This document shows positions 1 to 8,274 of a stretch of DNA of 64,000 nt, piece after piece (the first letter of the stretch is position 1; each line of letters begins with the position of its first letter). A model generated the notes under the pieces. That model searched no databases. It saw only the letters and a list, made by a program, of their open reading frames with translations, and had not been told where the DNA came from. Source of the stretch: Micromonospora sp. NBC_01813 (GTDB lineage: Bacteria > Actinomycetota > Actinomycetes > Mycobacteriales > Micromonosporaceae); assembly GCF_035917335.1 (NCBI RefSeq), contig NZ_CP109067.1, forward strand, positions 3,657,001 to 3,721,000. The letters are read 5' to 3'. The position numbers were made by a program, and so were the translations under genes.

Positions 1-41
1 CGGAGTCTTTCACTCATGTTCGTCTGCTGGATAATGCCCCG

Positions 42-701
42 GTGACCACCACTTCCTCCTCGCCGTCGCCGTCGGAGCCGTCGATGTCGGAGCCGTCGGA
101 GCCGTCGCCGCAGCCCAAGCGGATGCGGGCCGATGCCCAGCGCAACCGGGCCCGGATCCTGGCCGCCGCCGAGCAGGTCTTCGCGGCGGCCGGCCCGTCG
201 GCCTCGACCGAGGATCTCGCCGAACTCGCCGGAGTGGCGATCGGCACCGTCTTCCGGCACTTCCCGACGAAGGCCGCCCTCATCGAGGCGGTGTTCGTGT
301 CCCGGCTGCAGGAGATCACCGCCTACGCGCGGGAGATGGCCGCCGTCGAGGACGTCGGCGCCGGCTTCTTCGCGTTCTTCACCGAGGCCGTCCGGCAGTC
401 GACGGTCAAGCACGCCTTCACCGACGCCATCGACTCCGGCGACGAGGCGATGGCCGCGGTATGGGCGGCGATCGCCACCGCCGGCGCCGACCTGCGCGAC
501 GCCGTCGGCGAACTGTTGGCCAAGGCGCAGCAGACCGCAGCGGTACGCCCGGACATCGCCACGCCCGAGTTGATCGGGTTGATGATCGGCACCGCACGGA
601 CCCTGGAACACGTCGGCCCGGATACGGAGAGCCAGCAACGAGTCCTCACCGTCCTGCACGACGGACTCAAGCCCCAGCCCGGCCCAGCACTGTCAACGTA
701 G
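42..701 (+). CDS. TetR/AcrR family transcriptional regulator
   Basis: 219 aa from a GTG start. The DNA-binding HTH lies at about residues 30-85 (RILAAAEQVFAAAG, then GVAIGTVFRHFPTK), followed by an all-helical ligand-binding domain. The first 27 residues are a low-complexity Ser/Pro/Glu stretch made by short repeats of tcggagccg, so translation could instead begin at the ATG codons at 84 or 123; the latter gives the usual MRADAQRNRARIL opening of the family. The stop codon lies inside a palindrome (691-709), and the next gene starts 11 bases later on the same strand. Its ligand is unknown; the nearby MFS exporter is a plausible target. Confidence 0.9.
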   Translation: MTTTSSSPSPSEPSMSEPSEPSPQPKRMRADAQRNRARILAAAEQVFAAAGPSASTEDLAELAGVAIGTVFRHFPTKAALIEAVFVSRLQEITAYAREMAAVEDVGAGFFAFFTEAVRQSTVKHAFTDAIDSGDEAMAAVWAAIATAGADLRDAVGELLAKAQQTAAVRPDIATPELIGLMIGTARTLEHVGPDTESQQRVLTVLHDGLKPQPGPALST

Positions 702-709
702 TGTTGACA
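691..709. promoter_or_regulatory. Palindromic operator-like site upstream of HTH gene
   Basis: TGTCAAC-GTAGT-GTTGACA, a 7+5+7 inverted repeat covering the TetR stop codon and ending 2 bases before the start of the 712 gene. Its arms recur in the palindrome at 1162-1180, just before the MFS gene. The repetition of one palindrome before two successive genes is what suggests an operator; the protein that binds is inferred, not shown. Confidence 0.6.
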
Positions 710-711
710 CG

Positions 712-1197
712 GTGGATGCGGTACGGGCAGAACTCGCAGCGGTACGGGTCGCACGGGAGCAGCTCGACGAACGCGAACTGGGGCTGATCGAGCGAGCCCG
801 CCTCGCCGGGCAGACGTGGACGGCGATCGCCCAAGTGCTCGGGCTGAGCAGTCGTCAGGCCGCACAGCAGCGCCACCAGCGGCTGGTATCGGCGATGCGG
901 TCACGGCGACGGCGCGCCGATCTCGACTACGCCGCCGGCCTGACCCAACTGCGCGCCGCCCTCGCCGAGCTCGAACGCTGGATCACAGTGGACCGACTGT
1001 GGGACGGTCGTTTCGCCCGCGCCGCGTTGGTCCGGGCAACCGTCTCCGCCGCGCTCGACGCGCCACCAGCGGGTTTGTTCGCCCTGGCGGTGCACGTCAC
1101 CGAGGACCTGGCGGCGAACACCGTCGAGCTACCCGCGCCGGCACGGTCCGCCCTCACCAGTTGTCAACGAATCGTTGACACACGTCGCAAGGGTTGA
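712..1197 (+). CDS. Small helix-turn-helix protein, probable regulator
   Basis: 161 aa from a GTG start. Residues 24-60 form a sigma-region-4-like or MarR-like HTH (ARLAGQTWTAIAQVLGLSSR followed by QAAQQRHQRL); the remainder is helical and Ala/Leu-rich with no enzyme motif. It sits between a TetR gene and an MFS exporter gene on the same strand, and the palindrome TGTCAAC...GTTGACA stands before it and again at its 3' end ahead of the exporter. Autoregulation together with control of the exporter is the simplest reading. I do not recognise a named family. Confidence 0.75.
   Translation: MDAVRAELAAVRVAREQLDERELGLIERARLAGQTWTAIAQVLGLSSRQAAQQRHQRLVSAMRSRRRRADLDYAAGLTQLRAALAELERWITVDRLWDGRFARAALVRATVSAALDAPPAGLFALAVHVTEDLAANTVELPAPARSALTSCQRIVDTRRKG
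1162..1180. promoter_or_regulatory. Perfect palindrome upstream of MFS gene
   Basis: TGTCAACG-AAT-CGTTGACA, a perfect 8+3+8 inverted repeat inside the last codons of the HTH gene and about 50 bases before the proposed MFS start. It shares TGTCAAC/GTTGACA arms with the site at 691-709 at the same total length of 19 bp. Confidence 0.65.
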
Positions 1198-1229
1198 TCC
1201 GTCCAGGCTCAGCTTGGAACATCGCCAGT

Positions 1230-2450
1230 GTGCCCACCCGCAATACCGCACTCTTCGTTGCGACTTCCGTCCTGTCCGGATTCGGCAGCAACGCCATGGC
1301 ACTCGTCACCGCCGTCTGGCTGCTGGACCTGACCGGTTCCAGCAGCCTCGCCGCGCTCGCCGGCCTCGGCGTCTACGCCCCGACACTGGCTGGGCCGTGG
1401 CTGGGACGGCTGCTCGACCGGCTGCCGCGCCGACCGGCCGTGATCGTCGTGAACCTGGCGATGGCCGGCATCCTGCTCAGCCTGCACCTGGTGCGCGGCC
1501 CGGGTGAGACCTGGCTGCTCTTCGCGGTCTCCCTCGCGTACGGCATCGGCATTGTCCTGCGCGACGCCGGCGAGACGGCACTGCTGCCGGCGGCGGTGGA
1601 CGCCGGTCGGATCGCCGCCGTCAACGGCTGGCGCTCGAGCGCGATGGAGGGCATGAAGCTCGTCGCGCCGCTCGCCGGGGCCGGACTCTACGCCTGGCGA
1701 GGCGGGGCAGCTGTCGCCACCATCAGCGCCGTCGCTCTGGTCGTCGCCGCAGTCCTCTACGCGGCCCTGCGACTCGTCCCGCACCGGTCGCTACCGCCTG
1801 CGGACCGGACCGGCGTCAGCGGTGCCGTGTTTCGCGGAAACCGAATGCTCACCGTCACCGTTGGGCTGGCCGCCGTCGCCATCGCCACGTCGGGATTCCA
1901 GACGGCGGCCACCTACGCCGTGGTCACGGACGTGCTCGGCCGGCCGGCGACCGCCCTCGGGGCGCTCAGCGCGGCCCAGGGTGCTGGGTCGATCGCCGCA
2001 GGTCTCGTCGCCGGGCGACTCATCACCCGATACGGCGCGGTCCAGGTCAGCGCGGCCGGCGCAGCGCTCTTCGCGGTCGCACTGCTCGCCCGCTGCCTGC
2101 CCTGGTGGCCGGGGACACTCGCATCCGGCGTCGCGGTCGGGATAGGTCTGCCGTGGACGCTGACCGCAGCCATCACCGCCATCCAGACCACCGCGCCGCC
2201 GGCCGCCCTCGGCCGCATCGCCGCCACCGCGAACACGGTGATGTTCGGACCGATCGTGTTGGCGCTTCCGCTTGGCTCGGCGACCGTGCACCTCGGCAAC
2301 CGGCTACCGCTGGTCATCGGGGCTGCGGGGTGCCTCGCCGCTGCCGGCTTGGCGATGCGGGTGGGCGCTGTCACGGCGCGCCGGGCACCACCAGCCCGCT
2401 CTGGTACGCCAGCGCGACCGCCTGGGCCCGATCGCGCAGCCCCAGTTTGA
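1230..2450 (+). CDS. MFS transporter, probable drug or metabolite exporter
   Basis: About 406 aa. I chose the GTG at 1230 (MPTRNTALFVATSVLSGFGS), which opens directly into the first membrane helix; an upstream TTG at 1194 overlaps the previous stop codon and adds a non-family leader. Roughly 12 hydrophobic segments are visible, with the MFS-type basic loop between TM2 and TM3 (GPWLGRLLDRLPRRPAVIV). The Pro/Arg-rich tail overlaps, convergently, the last 80 bases of the response-regulator gene on the other strand. The substrate is unknown; its neighbours suggest regulated efflux. Confidence 0.85.
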   Translation: MPTRNTALFVATSVLSGFGSNAMALVTAVWLLDLTGSSSLAALAGLGVYAPTLAGPWLGRLLDRLPRRPAVIVVNLAMAGILLSLHLVRGPGETWLLFAVSLAYGIGIVLRDAGETALLPAAVDAGRIAAVNGWRSSAMEGMKLVAPLAGAGLYAWRGGAAVATISAVALVVAAVLYAALRLVPHRSLPPADRTGVSGAVFRGNRMLTVTVGLAAVAIATSGFQTAATYAVVTDVLGRPATALGALSAAQGAGSIAAGLVAGRLITRYGAVQVSAAGAALFAVALLARCLPWWPGTLASGVAVGIGLPWTLTAAITAIQTTAPPAALGRIAATANTVMFGPIVLALPLGSATVHLGNRLPLVIGAAGCLAAAGLAMRVGAVTARRAPPARSGTPARPPGPDRAAPV

Positions 2451-3051
2451 TCAACACCCGGCCCAGATGTGTCTTGACGGTGGCCTCGCCGACCAACAGC
2501 CGACGGGCGACCTCCGTGTTGGACAGTCCGTGGGCCACCAACACCAGCACGTCGCGCTCGCGACCGGTCAGCGCGGACAGCCGGCCGGGCACCCCGATCG
2601 ACGCCTCGGGTCGAGCGGTGAAGTCGTCGATCATGGTGCGGGCCACCGCCGGGTCGAGCCAGGCCTCGCCGCCGGCGACCGCGCGGACCGCGAGCGCCAG
2701 TTCGGTCGGCGCCGCGTCCTTGAGCAGGAAGCCGGACGCGCCGGCCCGCAGCGCCGCGTAGACCGTCTCGCCCACGTGGTAGGTGGTCAGGATGATCACC
2801 CGGATCGGCCGGTCGGGGTCGGCGGAGAAGTCGTCCGAGGTGATCTCCCGGGTGGCGGCCACCCCGTCCATGCCGGGCATCCGGACATCCATCAGTACGA
2901 CATCCGGCTGCTGCGTGTGGGCCATGGCGACCGCCGCCGTGCCGTCGGAACACTCGCCGACGATGTCGATGTCCGGCTCACCGGCCAGCAGCATCGCGAT
3001 CCCGGACCGTACCAGCTGTTGATCGTCGACCAGGAGCACCCGGACGCTCAT
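2371..3051 (-). CDS. NarL/LuxR-family response regulator
   Basis: 226 aa. The receiver domain (about 3-120) shows the acidic pocket D9-D10, phospho-acceptor D55 in VVLMDVRMPG, the conserved Thr in IILTTY and Lys in FLLKDA. A LuxR-type HTH follows at about 155-215 (LTGRERDVLVLVAHGLSNTEV, then ATVKTHLGRVLIKLGLRDRA). Its start overlaps the stop of the histidine-kinase gene by 4 bases, so the two are translationally coupled as a two-component system. Target genes are unknown. Confidence 0.95.
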   Translation of the reverse strand: MSVRVLLVDDQQLVRSGIAMLLAGEPDIDIVGECSDGTAAVAMAHTQQPDVVLMDVRMPGMDGVAATREITSDDFSADPDRPIRVIILTTYHVGETVYAALRAGASGFLLKDAAPTELALAVRAVAGGEAWLDPAVARTMIDDFTARPEASIGVPGRLSALTGRERDVLVLVAHGLSNTEVARRLLVGEATVKTHLGRVLIKLGLRDRAQAVALAYQSGLVVPGAP

Positions 3052-4361
3052 GTCGGGTCCCCCGCGCCAGCGGTCAGCCGCAGCGCGGTCGGCCGGGTGG
3101 CCACCGGCAACGTCGCGGCCACCTGGAAACCGACGGATACCGCAGGTCCGGCGGGCTCAGCCGGTCCGGCCGACTCGGCAGGTCCGGCCACCAACTGCCC
3201 GCCGATCAGCCGGAGCCGTTCCCGCAGGCCGGTCAGCCCGTTGCCGGTGGACAGCCCGGCGGCCGACCCGTCCGGGTGCACGGTGGTCCGGTCGGCCGGC
3301 TGCTGGTTGGTGACGGTGACCGACAGCTGCGTCGGCTGCCAGTCGAGCCGTACGGTGGCCTGCGCCGAACGGCCGACGTGCCGGACCACGTTGGTCAGCG
3401 CTTCCTGCACCGTACGGTAGGCGGCCAGGCCGACGCTCGGGTCCACGGCGCGGAGGTCGCCATCCTGTTCCCAGTGGACAGTCAGCCCGAGGCCACGGAA
3501 CCGGTCCAACAGCGCTGGCAACTCGGCCAAACCGGGCTGCGGCCCGCTGTCGGGCTGGTCGTCGCGGCTGTCGTCAGGCCCGCCGACGGGCTGGTCATCC
3601 CGGAGCAGGGCGAGTAGCCGGCGTAGCTCGCTGATCGCCTGCTGGCCCTGCGCGGTGATCTGGTCCAACGCGGTCGCGGCCCGGTCCGGGTCCTGCCGCA
3701 GCACCCGCCGCGCGCCACTGGCCTGCAGCACCATCACCGTGACGGCGTGCGCCACGATGTCGTGCAGCTCGCCGGAGATCCGCTGCCGTTCGGCGTCGAC
3801 CGCACGGGCCGCCGCCTCGGCGCGTTGCCGATCCGCTGCGACCAGCCGTCGCCGGCTCTGCCCCGCCCGGTAGCCGACCGCCCAGACTCCGGCGACGAAC
3901 AGCGTGTAGATCGCGAGCAGCGCGGACAGCACCGGCCCGAACTGCCCAGTGCCGGCCTGCTGCGCCCGCCAGGCCTCGTTGCCGGCGATCACCGCGTACG
4001 GCAGCATCGCCGGGCCGATCAACCAGCCGTAGCGCCTCGGCCGGTAGGCGCCGACGGTGTACACCGCCACCAGCAGCACGATGACCGGCTGGTAGCCGGC
4101 CACCAGCGCCGACCCGACGAGCGCGTGCCCGCAGGCGAGCGCCAGCACGGCGACCGGGTACCGTCGCCGCCCGACCAACGCGGCCGCGCCGAGCAGCCCG
4201 TACGCGGCGATGAGCAGCGGGTGCAGCGACCGGGGGTCGCTGCCGTCGAGGTTGGCGCCGGCGGTGGAGAACAGCGCCACATCCAGTACGCCGACGCCGA
4301 GCGCCAGCAGCGTGTCGAGCAGTACGGTCCGCCGGGTGACGGCCGGGACACCGGTGGGCAT
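3048..4361 (-). CDS. Two-component sensor histidine kinase (HisKA_3 type)
   Basis: 437 aa from the ATG at 4361; a GTG one codon upstream is also possible. Five or so membrane segments occupy the first 165 residues with little extracytoplasmic sequence, as in intramembrane-sensing kinases. The phospho-acceptor His is near residue 200 (ISGELHDIVAHAVTVMVLQA), and the HATPase domain has an N-box (EALTNVVRHVG) and a G-box (GNGLTGLRERLRLIGGQL). It forms a coupled pair with the response regulator and lies 10 bases downstream of the 190-aa gene at 4372-4944. The inducing signal is not evident. Confidence 0.93.
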   Translation of the reverse strand: MPTGVPAVTRRTVLLDTLLALGVGVLDVALFSTAGANLDGSDPRSLHPLLIAAYGLLGAAALVGRRRYPVAVLALACGHALVGSALVAGYQPVIVLLVAVYTVGAYRPRRYGWLIGPAMLPYAVIAGNEAWRAQQAGTGQFGPVLSALLAIYTLFVAGVWAVGYRAGQSRRRLVAADRQRAEAAARAVDAERQRISGELHDIVAHAVTVMVLQASGARRVLRQDPDRAATALDQITAQGQQAISELRRLLALLRDDQPVGGPDDSRDDQPDSGPQPGLAELPALLDRFRGLGLTVHWEQDGDLRAVDPSVGLAAYRTVQEALTNVVRHVGRSAQATVRLDWQPTQLSVTVTNQQPADRTTVHPDGSAAGLSTGNGLTGLRERLRLIGGQLVAGPAESAGPAEPAGPAVSVGFQVAATLPVATRPTALRLTAGAGDPT

Positions 4362-4371
4362 CACCGGTCGG

Positions 4372-4944
4372 CTACTTGGTGCGGTGGTCGTTGCAGAAGC
4401 AGAAGAAGATGCAGAATCCGCCGACCAACTGATCGTACGAGTCGAATTGATGCTCTGACCGGCGCGGCCGGCGCTGCTCGCGCTCGACGCGGGAGATCTC
4501 GGTCAGCAGTTCGTGGCTGATGTCGGCGATCCCGGGCGGCACCGCGGCGAGCTGGTTCAGCGCCGCCCACAGGTCCCCACCGTGTTCTTCCGTAGCGGCG
4601 GCCAGCTCGCGAGGGTCCACCGGGCCGATCTGCGCGCTGTAGCGGGAGTGGTGGCGCAGCCGGCCGACGGTCGCCAGCGGCTCCTTCGCGCCGGTCAGCT
4701 GGAACGGGCTCCACTTCCACCCGTCGATGCGCTCGACCGGCAGGTGCGCTGTCGGGTCGGCCGGGAAGATCAGGATCTCCAGGTCGGCGGCCGGGTCGAG
4801 CAGTTCCGGCCTCGGGTTCGGCACCAGCACCGCGTCCCCGTCGACCAGTACGGCGGCGGCCAAGTGCCCGGCGGCCAGGTCCCGGGCGTTGCGGTCCTGG
4901 ACGGACACCCGGATGTCGGCGTGAGTCGTCGTTCCCGTACACAT
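4372..4944 (-). CDS. Hypothetical protein with Cys-rich hydrophobic C-terminal tail
   Basis: 190 aa; the ATG at 4944 has a GGGAG ribosome site 8 bases upstream. Residues 20-60 (AAGHLAAAVLVDGDAVLVPN) look beta-rich and faintly resemble the start of trypsin-like peptidases, but no His/Asp/Ser triad can be traced. The C-terminus is unusual: GGFCIFFCFCNDHRTK, three cysteines among aromatic residues, after a basic helix. It is the first gene of a leftward operon with the two-component system below it. I do not recognise the family; metal binding, lipid contact or a modified peptide tail are all possible. Confidence 0.7.
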   Translation of the reverse strand: MCTGTTTHADIRVSVQDRNARDLAAGHLAAAVLVDGDAVLVPNPRPELLDPAADLEILIFPADPTAHLPVERIDGWKWSPFQLTGAKEPLATVGRLRHHSRYSAQIGPVDPRELAAATEEHGGDLWAALNQLAAVPPGIADISHELLTEISRVEREQRRPRRSEHQFDSYDQLVGGFCIFFCFCNDHRTK

Positions 4945-5184
4945 TCTGGAGCTCCCATGATCGAAGTCATCAGCAGGGTAGTGGTCCGCGTCATCTTCCG
5001 GGTGGATCGCCGCTGCGACCGCGACCGGAGATCGGCGGCGGACCGCGCCCCCAGGTGGACCCGCCGGTGGTCACCGCCCATCCGGGGTGGATCTCCGGGG
5101 TAGCGCGTCAGGCTGACGCGCGGCGGCCACCAAGCCGCGATCATCAGGTTCCTCCACTACCCACCGCACCGAATGAGGAGCACG

Positions 5185-6099
5185 ATGCACCGTTTCAGGT
5201 GGAAGCGCCGGTTGGCTGTGCTGGTCGCCGGTATCGTCGCCGCGACCGGCGCCCTTGCCGTCGTCAGTGTCCCGGCCGCTCAGGCCGGCGCCATCCGGCC
5301 GGGCGCGTTCGCCGGCGCGACCAGGATCGGGACCCAGCTCAACGCGAACACGACCATGTACGGGGGTCAGTACATCCTCTCCCCCGACGGCCGCTTCGGC
5401 CTGCTGATGCAGACCGACGGTAACCTCGTCGCCTACGGGCCGTCACCCTGCGGGGCGCTCCAACCCAATATCTGCCGGGGTCCGTACGACTGGTGGGCCA
5501 GCAACACCGGCGGCCAGCCCGGCAACCGGGTCCTCATGCAGAGCGACGGCAACCTGGTCATCTACCGCCCCAACGGAAGCGTCGCCTGGGCATCGAACAC
5601 CCACGGCTCCGGCGCGACCAGGCTGATGGTCACCGACCAGGGCCGCTTCTACCTGGCCCGCTGGGACGGTTCGACCGTCCTGATGCTGATGGGTCTGTCC
5701 GAACAGAACAGCTACCACTCGTACGTCGGCACCATGCCGGCCACCTACCGGCTCCCCACCCTGCGCTACTTGTCCTCGCCCAACGGGGTCTTCCACCTGA
5801 TGCAGCAGCAGGACGGCAACCTGGTCCTGTACGGGCCCGGCACCAGCGTGCTGTGGTCGTCCGGCACGTTCCAGACCGTGGTCGGCGGCATGAGCATCCG
5901 GGAGACCCGGATGCAGTCCGACGGCAACCTGGTCATCTACAACAGCTCCGCCCCCGGCGCTGCGGCGGTGTGGGCGTCGAACTCCGTCGGGGCGGGCCCG
6001 ACCCCGGAGCTGGTGCTACAGAACGACGGGAACCTGGTGCTGCGGTCCTGGTCGACCTGGCACGTGTTCTGGCAGACCGGCACCGGCGGCCAGCTGTAG
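5185..6099 (+). CDS. Secreted bulb-type mannose-binding lectin domain protein
   Basis: About 304 aa. The ATG at 5185 is preferred over 5173 because the GAGGAG ribosome site lies between them. A classic signal peptide (RFRWKRRLAVLVAGIVAATG, cleavage near AAQAGA) is followed by two B-lectin-like modules. The QxDxNxVxY-type strand motif recurs: QTDGNLVAY, QSDGNLVIY, QQDGNLVLY, QSDGNLVIY, and a degenerate QNDGNLVLR. Such domains bind mannose or other glycans and, in actinomycetes, are often exported carbohydrate-binding proteins or bacteriocin-like lectins. It appears to stand alone, with a terminator hairpin just downstream. Confidence 0.9.
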   Translation: MHRFRWKRRLAVLVAGIVAATGALAVVSVPAAQAGAIRPGAFAGATRIGTQLNANTTMYGGQYILSPDGRFGLLMQTDGNLVAYGPSPCGALQPNICRGPYDWWASNTGGQPGNRVLMQSDGNLVIYRPNGSVAWASNTHGSGATRLMVTDQGRFYLARWDGSTVLMLMGLSEQNSYHSYVGTMPATYRLPTLRYLSSPNGVFHLMQQQDGNLVLYGPGTSVLWSSGTFQTVVGGMSIRETRMQSDGNLVIYNSSAPGAAAVWASNSVGAGPTPELVLQNDGNLVLRSWSTWHVFWQTGTGGQL

Positions 6100-6119
6100 C
6101 GGCCGCGAATTCCCCTGCC

Positions 6120-6160
6120 CTGGCCGAGTCACGTCGCGATTGTCGACGTGGCTCGGCCAG
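6120..6160. terminator. Hairpin terminator after lectin gene
   Basis: CTGGCCGAG...CTCGGCCAG with an inner ACGTCG/CGACGT pairing forms a stem 20 bases after the lectin stop. No strong T-run follows, so it may be a factor-assisted or bidirectional terminator; the facing DHFR-like gene also ends nearby. Confidence 0.6.
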
Positions 6161-6275
6161 CACCCACGCCTGATCGTCCTGCACCACCGGCGGGCCCTGC
6201 GCGACGGCACGCGAGGCGCCAGCGCCAACCGGACACCGCGCAGCGGGTGAGCTGGCGGCGGTGGAGTCCGGTGAT

Positions 6276-6833
6276 TCAGCGCGCCCGGCGGTAGTGCATG
6301 GCCACCACGCCGTTGCGCAGCGGTTGCGCCGAGAGCAGCTCGAGCTGGCGGGTGCCCGGCAGCCCGCCCTGGTACAGCGTCGGGCCGTGACCGGCGATCC
6401 TGGGATGGACGAGCAGCTGGTACTCGTCGATCAGGTCCAGCCGGTCGAGTTCGGTCGCGAGCGTGCCGCTGCCGAGGAGGACCCCGGCCGGGGTCGCGTC
6501 TTTGAGCTTCTGCACGCCCTCACGCAGATCGCCGGCGATGTGGTGGCTGTTGGTCCATGAGAAGTCGGTGCGCGTCGACGACACCACGTACTTGGGTTTG
6601 GCCTCCAGCTTGACCGCCCACTCGCGGATGGCCGGTGGCGCCTCCTCGTCGCCGCGGGCGACGGCCGGCCAGTAGCCCTCCATCATCTCGTAGGTGACGC
6701 GACCCCACAGCATTGCCCCGCCCTCGTCCAGGAGACGGGTGAAGAAGGCATGCGTCTCGTCGTCGGCGATGCCCGCCTGGTGGTCGACGCAACCGTCCAG
6801 GGTGAGGTTGAGACTGAAGGTGAGCAGGCCCAT
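6276..6833 (-). CDS. Dihydrofolate reductase-like (RibD C-terminal domain) protein
   Basis: About 185 aa from the ATG at 6833 (MGLLTFSLNLTLDGCVDH), the usual family opening; an upstream ATG would add eight residues. The RibD_C/DHFR fold is recognisable by the opening strand SLNLTLDG, the WGRVTYEMMEGYWP segment and the NADPH-loop-like VLLGSGTLATELDRLDLIDEY. Members of this stand-alone group are common in actinomycetes and mostly uncharacterised reductases; true folate or riboflavin activity should not be assumed. It is a single gene convergent with the lectin gene. Confidence 0.85.
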   Translation of the reverse strand: MGLLTFSLNLTLDGCVDHQAGIADDETHAFFTRLLDEGGAMLWGRVTYEMMEGYWPAVARGDEEAPPAIREWAVKLEAKPKYVVSSTRTDFSWTNSHHIAGDLREGVQKLKDATPAGVLLGSGTLATELDRLDLIDEYQLLVHPRIAGHGPTLYQGGLPGTRQLELLSAQPLRNGVVAMHYRRAR

Positions 6834-7195
6834 GGCCAGCGAGTCTAGCGCCCTCATCTCATTGACCAGGCGGCGGAACTGGACGGGCCGCCCATCGGAT
6901 CCGCCGAGGGATTACGACCATCTATGGGAAATACCCTAGTTTGTACGGTCCCTATGAGCTATCGACGGCTTTGACCGCGTTGAATGGAACGGAAGGCGGC
7001 TACGCCACCACGGGATCGTCGGATAAGTGAGGAGAGACACGGCGTCGAGGCCGGTGGTGCCGCCGCGCCCACACCATGCCCGAAACCCGAAACCCACCCA
7101 GGACAGCGACAGCTATCAGTCGGCGGCCAAACCGACCAAAACTACGGGTCCTTCGACACCCGCTCGCGCCGGGACGACCACTCATTGGAGACTCA
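6834..7195. other. Intergenic region upstream of the polyketide cluster
   Basis: About 360 bases between divergent genes. It must hold promoters for both the DHFR-like gene and the rppA cluster, but I see no convincing -35/-10 pair. An in-frame extension of rppA back to 7076 exists but does not resemble the enzyme family and is probably untranslated. Confidence 0.5.
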
Positions 7196-8239
7196 GTGCC
7201 CGTACTTTGCAAACCTGCGGTTGCCGTTCCGGAATTCGTCGTCACGTTGGACGAAACACTCGAGCTTACCCGGCAGGTACATGCTGGCCACACAAAACTC
7301 TCTCTTGCGCTCCGCCTGATCGGCAATACCGGCGTTCTCAAACGACACATTGTTCAGCCGTTGCAAGAGACTTTGAAGCATCCGGGTCTCACCGAGCGCA
7401 CACAGATTTACGTCGAGCAGGCGATAGCTCGGATCCCACCAGTGGCCCAAGAGGCCATGCACAACGCGGATCTGCGTGCCGTCGACATCGACGCGATCGC
7501 CGTTGTCTCCTGCACCGGTTTCACCATGCCGCCGCTGAGCACTTGGATGATCAACAAGCTTGGCTTCCGCCTTGACACAGTCCAGATTCCTATCGCCCAA
7601 CTGGGCTGTGCGGCAGGCGGGGCCGCGATCGGACGTGCCTATGACTACTCGGTTGCCCATCCCGGATCAAACGTCCTCATCGTCGCTTGTGAGTTCTGCT
7701 CGTTGGGTTATCAGCCGACCGATCTCCAGGTAGGCAATCTGCTTTCCAACGGTCTCTTCGGTGACGCGGTGGCAGCGGTCGTGGTGGCGGGCCGTGATCG
7801 AAGTGGTCTGGTCATCGAGCGGGTCGGTTCAAGGCTTGTGCCCGACACGCAGGACTGGATCTCCTACCTGGTCAAGGAGACCGGTTTCCATTTCCTCCTG
7901 GACAAGCGGGTTCCCGCGACGATGAAGCAGCTCGCGCCGGAGCTGAAGGCATTCGTTTCGGAGACCTCCAGGTCGATCGATGAAATCGACCATTTTGTCA
8001 TACATGCCGGTGGGCCACGAATCCTCGATGATCTGTCGTTGTATCTAGGTATCGACGCGGAGAATTTCGACGTCAGCCGGCGGACACTACGTGAGTATGG
8101 AAATATCGCCTCCGCGGTAGTGCTCGATGTTCTTCGTCGGAAATTCGATGAGGCTGCGATGGTCGACGGAGAGACCTGCCTCCTGGCCGGTTTCGGTCCC
8201 GGTATCACCGCAGAAATGATGGTGGGCACGTGGCAATAA
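7196..8239 (+). CDS. rppA: Type III polyketide synthase, 1,3,6,8-tetrahydroxynaphthalene synthase
   Basis: 347 aa from the GTG at 7196, preceded by TTGGAG; this gives the RppA opening MPVLCKPAVAVPE. In RppA numbering the catalytic triad is intact: C138 (IAQLGCAAGGAA), H270 (FVIHAGGPRILDD) and N303 (REYGNIASAVVL). C106 (VVSCTGF) and Y224, which shape the THN synthase pocket, are also present. The enzyme condenses five malonyl-CoA to THN, which oxidises to flaviolin or melanin. It is the first gene of a three-gene operon with an AKR-NTF2 fusion and a P450. Codon use looks less GC-biased than in flanking genes, suggesting transfer. Confidence 0.95.
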   Translation: MPVLCKPAVAVPEFVVTLDETLELTRQVHAGHTKLSLALRLIGNTGVLKRHIVQPLQETLKHPGLTERTQIYVEQAIARIPPVAQEAMHNADLRAVDIDAIAVVSCTGFTMPPLSTWMINKLGFRLDTVQIPIAQLGCAAGGAAIGRAYDYSVAHPGSNVLIVACEFCSLGYQPTDLQVGNLLSNGLFGDAVAAVVVAGRDRSGLVIERVGSRLVPDTQDWISYLVKETGFHFLLDKRVPATMKQLAPELKAFVSETSRSIDEIDHFVIHAGGPRILDDLSLYLGIDAENFDVSRRTLREYGNIASAVVLDVLRRKFDEAAMVDGETCLLAGFGPGITAEMMVGTWQ

Positions 8240-8274
8240 GGAAGGGTTTTACCATCAGAACAGTGGGAGCTGAA

